Positions 36,654 through 44,330 of a DNA stretch of 57,459 nucleotides are shown here, piece by piece. The notes under the pieces were generated by a model. The model saw nothing but the letters and a program-made list of their open reading frames with translations. It ran no database searches and was not told the origin of the DNA. A program made the translations under genes and the position numbers. Source of the stretch: a bacterium TMED88 (GTDB lineage: Bacteria; Myxococcota_A; UBA9160; UBA4427); contig NHEP01000078.1 of the NCBI GenBank assembly GCA_002171515.1, positions 1 through 57,459 on the forward strand, read 5' to 3'. Every line of letters begins with the position of its first letter. Within the stretch, counting starts at the first letter, position 1.

Positions 36654-36856
36654 TCACTTTCCCGGCTGGCGACTCCCCTGCCCCCGATGCTGGGGATTTT
36701 CACCTCTCGTAAGACTTGGAGAAGAGATACTCTTGGGCGCTCTCCCCCGGTCTCGTCGGTCTTGTAATGAGGCCACGAGACGCGATCTGGTCGGGTTTCG
36801 AGATCGCGTGTTCGCTCTTTATGTACTCGCCCTCGCAAAGAGAAGGATGAGCCATC

Positions 36857-37780
36857 GTGATCAAGGCCCACTCTGAAGAAATCTGGAAACTCATCGATCA
36901 GGACGTGGAGATCCAGCGCGCCGCGACGGGCTTCGTATTCACTGAGGGGCCGGTCTGGCATCCCCGCGACCAGCATCTTCTTTTCTCGGATGTGCCGGGA
37001 AACGTCCGCCGCAGGTATACGCCAGATGGGCAGGTCGTCGAAGTACGCAACCCGTCCGAAAAATGCAACGGGATGACCTATGACGGTCATTTAAATCTCG
37101 TTGTCTGCGAACACCTAACCTCGTCGCTCGTTCTTGAGCAAGCAGACGGTAGACGCGAGGTGCTGGCCTCGCACTTTGAGGGCAAGGAATTGAACAGCCC
37201 GAACGATGTCTGCGTACGGTCGGATGGATCAATCTATTTTTCTGACCCCGAGTACGGCCGCATGCCCGGATTCGGCGAGAAGCGAGAACAGGAGCTAGAC
37301 TTCCAGGGTGTATTCCGTGTGGGTCCGGACCGAAAACTTGAGCTCATCGTCGAGCGTGAGCGCTATCAACAGCCCAATGGTTTGTGCTTCTCGCCCGATG
37401 AATCCCTGCTCTACATCAACGATTCGCCCGGGGCCCTAATTGATGTCTACAGCGTTGCAAGAGATGGCAGTCTGTCCGGAGGTCGGCGCTTTGCAAACAA
37501 TATCGGCATCGGCGAGCTTGAGAGCGGTATCCCCGATGGCATGAAATGCGACGAGCAGGGCAACATCTGGGTCACGGGCCCGAAGGGACTCTGGATCTTC
37601 AAACCCGATGGCGAACACCTGGGTGTCGTGGAGATTCCCGAACACGTGGGCAATTTGCATTGGGGTGGGCCGGACTGGCACACGCTCTACGTGGCGGCCA
37701 GCACTTCCATCTACGCGTTGCGCACCCGGGTGGGCCCCCACGTAGAACCCTTCATGCAGGCTTCATCTCCGGCATTCTAA
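36857..37780 (+). CDS. SMP-30/gluconolactonase-family beta-propeller hydrolase
   Basis: 307 residues, GTG start behind GGATGAG. The metal-binding acid in FVFTEGPVWHP, the Asn in ELNSPNDVCVRSDGSIYFSD and the Asp region SGIPDGMKCDEQGNIWVT are the SMP-30 metal ligands in order. The six-bladed propeller typically hydrolyses sugar or other lactones. No signal peptide is evident, so it is probably cytoplasmic. Repeat copy B begins 55 bases after its stop. Confidence 0.85.
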   Translation: MIKAHSEEIWKLIDQDVEIQRAATGFVFTEGPVWHPRDQHLLFSDVPGNVRRRYTPDGQVVEVRNPSEKCNGMTYDGHLNLVVCEHLTSSLVLEQADGRREVLASHFEGKELNSPNDVCVRSDGSIYFSDPEYGRMPGFGEKREQELDFQGVFRVGPDRKLELIVERERYQQPNGLCFSPDESLLYINDSPGALIDVYSVARDGSLSGGRRFANNIGIGELESGIPDGMKCDEQGNIWVTGPKGLWIFKPDGEHLGVVEIPEHVGNLHWGGPDWHTLYVAASTSIYALRTRVGPHVEPFMQASSPAF

Positions 37781-37834
37781 TACTGGGAGTCTTCAACTGC
37801 CTCGTGTCCAGAACAGCGCACTTGGTAAGCCCCG

Positions 37835-37919
37835 CCCGCCATGAGGGCTCCCCTAGGCATTTAACATGACGACCATACCCGGACGTTGTGCAAGAATGCA
37901 GCTTGAATGTTCTCTACCC
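37835..37919 (+). repeat. Dispersed palindromic repeat, copy B
   Basis: 85-bp copy starting CCCGCCATGAGGGCTCCCC and ending GTTCTCTACCC. It keeps the core GGACGTTGTG. Its right end lies directly against the truncated C-terminal end of a luciferase-like remnant on the other strand. Confidence 0.8.
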
Positions 37920-37944
37920 ACCGGGATGGGCTCGAGCTGAATGT

Positions 37945-38253
37945 GCGGAATTGAAAGAACTTCCCCTCCCAGCCGAACTCGCCGCCCTCCCAGCATTTAA
38001 GCATCACTTCGAGACTTTCGTCGGTCACGGCGCCGCGTTCCTCAAAGAGGTGGCCGCGCCCGAGCGCGTGATAGTCTAAGCGCGCCCAACCCGTTCCAAC
38101 ACCGAGATCGACCCGGGCCGCGGGGCGCACGTTTTCGCCGGGGCCCTCGGGATGAGCGCAATGTCGACAGCCGAGCCTGGGGTTGGGCCTGATCCCCCCG
38201 CGCTCCTGCTTGACATAGCGCGGGGTGATGGGACCTTGAGCGGAGACGCTCAT
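37945..38253 (-). pseudogene. Remnant of a luciferase-like (LLM) flavin monooxygenase
   Basis: Read on the minus strand, residues 47-103 of an open frame give RVDLGVGTGWARLDYHALG, HLFEERGAVTDESLEVMLK and EFGWEGKFFQFR. These are successive blocks of the LLM class oxidoreductase family. The first 46 residues do not fit, and the protein stops shortly after at repeat copy B, so only about a fifth of a normal 300-residue enzyme remains. Confidence 0.6.
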
Positions 38254-38519
38254 GTTGCCGATCCCGCCCCGGTTATATTAGTGACCTTGTAAATCGGGGA
38301 GTGCCCTTGGCCGTAGCGGCTAAGGCTTGTGGAACTTCGGCGAGTGCAATTGAAGCGTCGTATCAAAAAGTCAACGACGATGATTTGAAAAACGCCCCTT
38401 TTTACCGAATTCTATGACTGTCTCTGACGGGTGATTCAGAGAGGGATCGGGAAACTTCTGTATGTTCTTGGGGTGGGCGGTTTCAAGAATATCTGTCAAA
38501 GCAATAAAGGAATCCCAAA

Positions 38520-38747
38520 ATGAAGCACCGTCTCAGTCTATTGCTCTTGACTCTTTTGCTGTTCCCCTTGGTTTTTTCTTGTGGTGATGGAAATAGTGAT
38601 GCGGGTTCCAGTGACATTGGGCAAGTTGCTTTTCTGTCCTCCAGAGACGGTAATCACGAAATCTATTTAATGAGCGCAGACGGAAGCAATCAACAGAACA
38701 TCTCTAATAATTCTTCATATGATAATGCGCCCGCATGGAAACCCTGA
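38520..38747 (+). CDS. Short lipoprotein with a single WD40-like (PD40/TolB) repeat
   Basis: 75 residues behind AAAGGAA. A lipoprotein signal peptide ends at VFSC (lipobox Cys about residue 21). After a Gly/Ser/Asp linker comes one PD40 blade: QVAFLSSRDGNHEIYLMSADG, ending APAWKP and a stop. TolB-type propellers have many such blades, so this is either a truncated gene or a genuinely minimal secreted peptide. Low GC and different codon use set it apart from the neighbours. Confidence 0.6.
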   Translation: MKHRLSLLLLTLLLFPLVFSCGDGNSDAGSSDIGQVAFLSSRDGNHEIYLMSADGSNQQNISNNSSYDNAPAWKP

Positions 38748-39463
38748 GAGAATCTTCAGAGCGTCGTCTCCGCTTGAATCAATGAACAGTCCGCGGCAAT
38801 AGATTCACGCCTACATTACTTGGGTGTTTGAAGAACATCACGCTTCAAAACACCCTCCTGATTTTTTAAAACCCTTAATACGGCTAAGTCGGCGGTTGGG
38901 AGCAAAGCAATAGAACCACCCATCCATAAACAGCAAGCATCCGCTGCGCGCCTGATGTCGACCTGGCAACGACTGGAAAGATCATCGATAAGGTCCTGAT
39001 TTCTGAGGTACCTTCCGCAAACCCTCTACGATCTCTAGTTTTTGTTGCGACAGCCCGCGACTGAGAATCGCGGTGTGGAGCCTTCAATTGGCTTCTAGGT
39101 CACTCGCTGATGCCCCCGAATGGCGCACTGAGTCCAGCAGTCATTCGACTCTTTAGCCTCTGCGCTTGGACCGACCTCGACCAGCCACGACGCTCGGGAA
39201 TACACGTGCATGTAGCGTTTGGTCGCCGCTCGGTTGCCATGATTGGCTAGCATCAGGCTCAAGGAGAGGCTCTAAAGTGCGGCTGCCCCTCTTTCTCCCC
39301 GTGATCTACCCAAAGGTCCGGAATCGGCGTTTAAAACGCGGCATACGCCAAGTGCCATGGCTGTACCCAAATACACCGAATACCATCGCAACGGATTAAT
39401 TCGGCCCGGGTCGCCTGATGGGCAGAGCACGCAAAACCTGAACCAGGGAACGACGACTCAAAA
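38748..39463. other. Long intergenic stretch, no gene recognised
   Basis: About 715 bases without a convincing gene. A frame at 39166-39399 ends in a basic stretch but has no ribosome site or known relative. Composition is mixed, with AT-rich blocks. It may be decayed mobile or gene DNA. Confidence 0.4.
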
Positions 39464-40165
39464 ATGACTATTCAAAACCGGATTGGCCGGAAGCATATAT
39501 TTGGCGTGCTCGTTCCCGACTTCAACTCAGTGGTTGAGCCGGAGTTGGCGGACATGCGTATCCCCGAAGTGAGCCATCAGACCACACGCTTTGCCTTGGA
39601 CGCGAACGTGCTTGAGAATATGGCGAGCGCGGCAGAGCGGCTCTTGCCCAGTGGGGTTGAGTCGTGGATTGTTGGCCTGGCCACGGACCCGTTTGCCAAT
39701 GGGCTTGCACTCCTCGATCAAGGAGTGGCGCGCCTGCACGAACGTACGGGGCGGCCTGTGACCACCGCTTCGTATGCAGTGCATGAGGCCCTCGCGCATT
39801 TAAGCTCGCATCGCATCGGCCTCGTCACTCCCTTTGATGATTCGGGCAACCAACTCATCAGACAAATTTACGAAGAGCGTGGTTTCGATGTGGCCTCCAT
39901 ATTCGGACTCAATCGGCCCGGCCTCGACCAGATCGCCAACGCGACGGACGAAGAAACCCTGGCCGCCTTCGAAGAAGTCAACGAGAGGGGCCTAGACGCG
40001 CTCGTGCAAGTTGGCACGGGACTACCGACTCTTCACCTCATCGAGGCGCTGGAAGAGAAGTACGACCGACCTGTAGTCACCAGCAATCAGGCTTCGTATT
40101 GGCACGCTTTGCGATCGGCCGGGATTGAAGAAAGCGTCCCCGGCGCCGGTCGGCTACTCGGCTGA
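39464..40165 (+). CDS. Asp/Glu racemase-superfamily protein (maleate isomerase / arylmalonate decarboxylase-like), no cysteines
   Basis: 233 residues. GVLVPDFNSVVEPELADM, then the TTASYAVHEAL region and HRIGLVTPFDDSGNQL, YEERGFDV and VVTSNQASYWHALR follow the maleate cis-trans isomerase/arylmalonate decarboxylase pattern of two Rossmann-like halves. Relatives use one or two catalytic cysteines at the GxAC and second-half CxxLP positions. Here these read GLATDPF and VGTGLPTL, and the protein contains no cysteine at all. Either the chemistry differs or it is a non-catalytic homologue. Repeat copy C follows at once. Confidence 0.75.
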   Translation: MTIQNRIGRKHIFGVLVPDFNSVVEPELADMRIPEVSHQTTRFALDANVLENMASAAERLLPSGVESWIVGLATDPFANGLALLDQGVARLHERTGRPVTTASYAVHEALAHLSSHRIGLVTPFDDSGNQLIRQIYEERGFDVASIFGLNRPGLDQIANATDEETLAAFEEVNERGLDALVQVGTGLPTLHLIEALEEKYDRPVVTSNQASYWHALRSAGIEESVPGAGRLLG

Positions 40166-40167
40166 AT

Positions 40168-40250
40168 TCGCCACGGGGCTCCCCTAGCGATTTAACAGAA
40201 CGCCCAGACTCGGACGTTGTGCCAGAACCTAGCTTGTATGTCCTATCCCC
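40168..40250 (+). repeat. Dispersed palindromic repeat, copy C
   Basis: 83-bp copy, CGCCACGGGGCTCCCCTAG to TCCTATCCCC. It starts three bases after the stop of the racemase-family gene and ends five bases before the stop of the converging methyltransferase gene, so it fills the intergenic space. Confidence 0.85.
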
Positions 40251-40255
40251 GATGC

Positions 40256-40945
40256 TCAGGTCCGGACTCTCTTTTTCTCGAAAACAGTCCACAGCGTTCG
40301 TGCATATCGATTTTGATAGCGGTTTCCTGAATACCGAATCGATCGCAGCCAGCGGGTGATCGCCGGACGAGGTTTTTCGGCGACGAACTGTTCGATAATT
40401 TCGATGCCATGAGCTCTTGCCTTTGCATCCGTGAACTCACGTGCCTCGGACATACTGAAGAACCATTTATGTCGATCCTGGGGTCGGGTGGTCGGCAATC
40501 CGTAGTGGCCAAACTGCCCCCGCCCTTTCTCGATCGGACGACGTGCGTCACACCAGCAGTTGGGAAGCGATGCGATGATGAACTGAGAACTCACTCGCAC
40601 CACTTCGTCAAAAACGAAATGTAGATTTTCGAGGTGCTCAAGAGTGTCAATGCAGAGGACTGCTCTATAGGAGTCTTTGTCAAAGGGTAGGCGGGTCATG
40701 GTTTCAAGATCGATCTTCAGATCGGGGTTCCCGCAAAAATCGATGCCTGTGTAGGTGGCCGCCTTGAGCAGGTCGCGTAGAGGTGCTTCGAAGCATCCGA
40801 CATCGAGCACAGTCCCGTCTAGGTACTGGGAAAAATGATCGGCTACGAATTCGCTTCGGCTTTCACGCGTAGGAAAGCTGGTATAAACAACCGGAAGAGG
40901 CATATCGACGCTTCGCGACGGGCTGATAGGAGGCTCTGAGTTCAC
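40256..40945 (-). CDS. Class I SAM-dependent methyltransferase
   Basis: 229 residues. Motif I is GTVLDVGCFEAPLRDLL, the acidic loop is GIDFCGNPDLKIDL, and LCIDTLEHLENLHFVFDEV is the usual Leu-Glu-His block of type 11 methyltransferases. The C-terminus is basic (RSIRYSGNRYQNRYAR). Its neighbours are glycosyltransferases, suggesting methylation of a glycan or its lipid carrier, but the substrate is unknown. It ends five bases from repeat copy C. Confidence 0.75.
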   Translation of the reverse strand: MNSEPPISPSRSVDMPLPVVYTSFPTRESRSEFVADHFSQYLDGTVLDVGCFEAPLRDLLKAATYTGIDFCGNPDLKIDLETMTRLPFDKDSYRAVLCIDTLEHLENLHFVFDEVVRVSSQFIIASLPNCWCDARRPIEKGRGQFGHYGLPTTRPQDRHKWFFSMSEAREFTDAKARAHGIEIIEQFVAEKPRPAITRWLRSIRYSGNRYQNRYARTLWTVFEKKRVRT

Positions 40946-41348
40946 CGAAACCCGTACGGCAACTCAGCCGCGAACGGACCTGTATCCTAAATCGCGTAGC
41001 ATGCCCGGTCAATCTCAGGTCCGCTCTTGGTCTTCCTAGCCCTGGGCGGCCCCTGCGCACTGGCTTATGAATCGAGGGCTGATTCCCTGGCGCGTAGGTG
41101 AAGTCGGCAAGTCGTTGCGCAGAAGAGGGGCGAGGGAGTTGTGCCAAGGAGGTTACCGAGACACCCATGAGGGATTGATTGTCTGTGGCAGCATTCATTA
41201 CCGGCCATACGCGCTCTCCCGGGGCAAGCGCGCGTGACAGACCGCCGCTGCGCCGGGGCGTTCTCACTTTTCCTGGATCACTTAGAATCAGAAGCCGTAG
41301 CGGATGTCTGCTCGTTGCTACCTTATATGCGATTGCAGAGCCGCGAAC
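40946..41348. other. Intergenic stretch, no gene recognised
   Basis: About 400 bases between the methyltransferase start and the PEP-CTERM remnant. No supported frame, RNA or repeat was seen. Confidence 0.4.
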
Positions 41349-41661
41349 GGCTCTTGCCCTTTGTAACCGCCTCATGCCCGCCAGCGTGAGCGGTGGGGCG
41401 GATTGAAGGAGGATTGCTCTAGGCTCGGGGACCAACGTCATTGCACCAGTGGCACTGGCGGCCCCAGGCCGATCAAATGAGCTCAACTCAATTGCCTGCC
41501 AGGTCATAGCGGCTGATCAGTCCGGTGCTACTTCCCGCGGTCCAAACGGTCTCTGTACCCGTCGCCGTTCCGCTGACCAGAAGAGTCAACGCGCCAAGAA
41601 GAAGGGGCAGTATTGACCTCTTAGATGATGCATATTTGAAGTTTCGTGCACTTAATCTCAC
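41349..41661 (-). pseudogene. Frameshifted, shortened PEP-CTERM-type secreted protein
   Basis: On the minus strand a GTG at 41661 with AGGAAA upstream starts a signal peptide: basic KRS then ILPLLLGALTLLVSGTATG. It continues TVWTAGSSTGLISRYDLAGN and stops at 41488. In the next frame the sequence goes on to LVPEPRAILLQ, a hydrophobic segment and RRLQRARA, which is the PEP-CTERM sorting tripartite signal. The N- and C-terminal parts are thus joined by a frameshift and lack most of a mature domain. Confidence 0.5.
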
Positions 41662-41699
41662 AGGCCGTTTCCTTTGCTTTTCCCTGAGTCCCTGCGAAG

Positions 41700-41784
41700 C
41701 CCGCCCTCAGGGATCCCTCAGGGAGATTGCATGACGCCCATGCTCGGAGATGATGCAAGAACCTAGCTTGTATGCCCTATCCCC
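41700..41784 (+). repeat. Dispersed palindromic repeat, copy D
   Basis: 85-bp copy with CCCGCCCTCAGGGATCCCTC at the left and GCCCTATCCCC at the right. It is the most divergent full copy (core GGAGATGATGCAAGAACC). Its right end contributes the TAG stop codon of the glycosyltransferase read on the other strand. Confidence 0.8.
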
Positions 41785-42715
41785 ATACTTTTTTTTCAAG
41801 GTCTCGTCGACGAATCTGAAGCGTTTGGCTTACGTAACGGCGCGTGCGCAATCCAAGGGCCCCGGCTTTGTACCAGTCTGCGGCTCCGCGGTAGCCATGG
41901 GTCTTTGTTAATCCCACAAGGTCTTTAAGCAGTCGAGGGGCTAGGTGGAGAGTCAGCCTCGCTGAGGCATTTCGCGCGATCACGCTCACTCGGTTGCGCC
42001 TGCAGAGGTGTCGAATGTGCTCGCGGCCGGGGTCGCCCGGGCTGCTGGCGTGCCTTTCGTGGAGAGAGGTCGCTTCTTTTAACTCAAGGGTTTCGAAGCC
42101 GGCCAAACGCGCTCGCCAGCCCAGGTCAACATCCTCAAAATACGCAAATAGTGCCGGTTCAAACACGCCGCTTGGAAGAGAGATCGAGTCGAGCATGCTG
42201 CGTCGATAAGCCGCGGCGCAGGCGGAAGCACAAAAGAGAGGGCTTTGCGGAGTACTTTTGGCTTGGCTCCCTCGTCCGCGATCTTCGAAAGGGCCCTCCG
42301 CACTCCACTGGATGCCCGCTGTATCGATGAGCTGAGGGTGGCTGACCTGGAGCACTCGCGTCTGGAGACTGCCGACTTGCTTTGAGCAAACTGTAGCCGC
42401 CTGTCGGATTTTTGAAATCCAGTTGGGTTGGACATAGGCATCGCTATTCAGGAGTGTGATCCACTGGTCGGGGCACGTCGAGGTGGATTCGATGCCAAGG
42501 TTGCAGCCCTCTGCGAAGCCCCTGTTCTCCCCTAATTCGATCACAGTGGCACCCGGGGCTGTACGTCGAACCATCTCCACCGAATTATCCGAGGATCCAT
42601 TATCGACGACGATAATTTCGTCGGCCGGATCCTCTTGAGCCACGAGTGAAGCGAGGCAACGCTCTAGGCTTTGGCGAGTGTTCCAGCTGATGACGATGAC
42701 GGCGATGTGTACCAT
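41777..42715 (-). CDS. Family 2 glycosyltransferase (rhamnosyltransferase-like)
   Basis: 312 residues. MVHIAVIVISWNTRQSLERC is the GT2 start; IIVVDNGSSDNS and the metal-binding WITLLNSDA (DxD-like) follow, then AYFEDVDLGWRARLAG, typical of the rhamnosyltransferase/WcaA subgroup. An in-frame TTG at 42814 would add 33 residues; I prefer 42715. The stop codon and last bases overlap repeat copy D. It probably adds a sugar to a surface polysaccharide. Confidence 0.85.
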   Translation of the reverse strand: MVHIAVIVISWNTRQSLERCLASLVAQEDPADEIIVVDNGSSDNSVEMVRRTAPGATVIELGENRGFAEGCNLGIESTSTCPDQWITLLNSDAYVQPNWISKIRQAATVCSKQVGSLQTRVLQVSHPQLIDTAGIQWSAEGPFEDRGRGSQAKSTPQSPLFCASACAAAYRRSMLDSISLPSGVFEPALFAYFEDVDLGWRARLAGFETLELKEATSLHERHASSPGDPGREHIRHLCRRNRVSVIARNASARLTLHLAPRLLKDLVGLTKTHGYRGAADWYKAGALGLRTRRYVSQTLQIRRRDLEKKVWG

Positions 42716-43034
42716 CGCGGTGAAATATTCCCCACAGAGGCTTATTTGAGGGTTTCGAAGGAATCTAACTCCAACCTGGCTGTCGAGCATATCGGTTGCA
42801 AACAGGATTTTCAAAGGGGCCTGTCTTGATTGGCCGATTTCGGCGGAGTCGTAGGCATCTCATTCGGGTAGATCCTTTTGTCCGCAGATGATTGAGTGTG
42901 TGTGTCGAGGGCGAGAGTCAGGAATCCGAGCTCGTAAAGGGTCCGGTTGGAGGCGAGGGGATTCTTTTCAGTGCACGGATCTTCTCACTGACTGTGTGAA
43001 CGTGAGCTTGTTTTTCTGAGTTTTTGACAAAAGG

Positions 43035-43119
43035 CCCGCCACGGGGGCTCCCCTAGGCATTTAACATAACGTCCACACCCGGACGTTGTGCCAGAACCCA
43101 GCTTGCATGTCCTAGCCCC
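43035..43119 (+). repeat. Dispersed palindromic repeat, copy E
   Basis: 85-bp copy, CCCGCCACGGGGGCTCCCC to CATGTCCTAGCCCC. It has the best hairpin of the forward copies: CATAACGTCC (43065-43074) pairs over ten positions with GGACGTTGTG (43081-43090) around ACACCC. It lies upstream of the acyltransferase gene. Confidence 0.88.
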
Positions 43120-43254
43120 ACTGGAGGAAACTTTCCTAGACTCTTGTTCCCCTTAGGGCCCGGAGGAAGAGAGGAACCCATTCACTCTACTTCCATCGGG
43201 TTTCTACCACGTGGGCGTTCACGCGCCCGGAGAGCCGCAGACGGCCGCCAAGAA

Positions 43255-44295
43255 ATGCTAGGCACCCTCCGATTCACACTCGCTTGGATTGTTGCGGCTG
43301 GCCACCTTGAGTGGACCATCTGGATCGGCACATATGCGGTCTTCTCGTTCTACATCATCAGCGGCTACCTAATGTGCCTGATCATGAACGAAAGATATGG
43401 ATTCACATCGAGCGGAATTAAGTTCTACGCGCTCAATCGCGCCCTCCGGATCTACCCCCCTTATTGGCTCGCCTGTGCGGCAGGCGCGTTGGCACTGGGC
43501 TTCGTCGCGCCTGAAACACTGCACTGGCTGGATTCGGGCTGGCGGTGGCCGAATTCGGCGTGGGATTGGTTCTCAAACTTTTCATTGATTGGATTGATCC
43601 CTTACGAAGTCGATCGTCTCGTTCCCCCATCGTGGACTTTAAGGGTCGAGCTTTTCTACTACATCGCCATCGCAATCTTCCTAGGTCGCGGGCGTAAGAT
43701 TGCCTTGGCTTGGGTCGGCTTCAGCGTGACCTATCACCTCTATGTGGGCTGGGTCAACGAGAATCCGCTGATCGCTTGGACGGAGCGCTATTTCACGATC
43801 GGCGCCGCATCACTCCCCTTTAGCCTGGGAGCCGTTATCTATCATTTCCGAGCATCGATCGCTGCCAGAGTCTGCCGCCCCCGATCAGCACTCGTGGCAG
43901 CCTCATTGGTCTGGGCGGCAAATTACCTTTGCGCTGCAGCCACTGATACGGGCTTCGAAAGCCCGGGCTTTTACATCAACTGCGGTGTCTCAAGCATCCT
44001 CCTCGCCGTGCTCATCACATTGCCAAAATTCTCCACCTCGTGGCATCAGCTCGATGGCTGGCTCGGTGACCTTTCTTACCCTGTGTACCTGATGCATATG
44101 CAGGTAGGGGCCTTGACCGCAGCGCTGTGTAGCCTGATGGACTGGTCTCCGTCACTGTTCTTGGCCACAGCCCCGTTGCTCATGCTTGTCTCATGGCTCA
44201 TGGCAAGATTCGTTGACCAACCGATCGAGCGTCTTCGCAATCACGTCAAGAAAGCGGTCAGCAGGCATCCGCCCCGAGAGACGCAACTGCAGTAA
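43255..44295 (+). CDS. Acyltransferase 3 (OafA/YrhL-type) membrane protein
   Basis: 346 residues with about ten transmembrane helices. MLGTLRFTLAWIVAAGHLEW contains the conserved His of the family, followed by FSFYIISGYLM, ALNRALRIYPPYWLA (RxxR-type region) and SWTLRVELFYY. The C-terminus reads LSYPVYLMHMQVG and FVDQPIERLR. Family members acetylate or acylate sugars of O-antigen or exopolysaccharide. The start at 43255 removes 37 non-conserved residues. Ribosome site is weak. Confidence 0.85.
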   Translation: MLGTLRFTLAWIVAAGHLEWTIWIGTYAVFSFYIISGYLMCLIMNERYGFTSSGIKFYALNRALRIYPPYWLACAAGALALGFVAPETLHWLDSGWRWPNSAWDWFSNFSLIGLIPYEVDRLVPPSWTLRVELFYYIAIAIFLGRGRKIALAWVGFSVTYHLYVGWVNENPLIAWTERYFTIGAASLPFSLGAVIYHFRASIAARVCRPRSALVAASLVWAANYLCAAATDTGFESPGFYINCGVSSILLAVLITLPKFSTSWHQLDGWLGDLSYPVYLMHMQVGALTAALCSLMDWSPSLFLATAPLLMLVSWLMARFVDQPIERLRNHVKKAVSRHPPRETQLQ

Positions 44296-44330
44296 GCCTT
44301 ATAAGGCCTGCCCACGGAAACGCCGAACGG

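Noticed and set aside
38305..38325. Hairpin CCTTGGCCG/CGGCTAAGG as an RNA element
   Set aside because: Nine positions with one mismatch in a short stem without a T tract or conserved context; chance cannot be excluded.
39166..39399. 77-residue plus-strand frame in the 38.7-39.4 kb gap
   Set aside because: I checked it for an integrase or transposase remnant because of its basic tail, but found no catalytic motif and no ribosome site.
31310..43119. Repeats as a CRISPR array
   Set aside because: Spacing is 1.3-6.4 kb, gene-bearing and irregular, and the copies are not identical. There are no short unique spacers and no cas genes.
43035..43119. Repeats as canonical integron attC sites
   Set aside because: The RYYYAAC and GTTRRRY core boxes are only partly matched, gene orientations between copies are mixed, and no integron integrase was found. 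I keep it only as an analogy.
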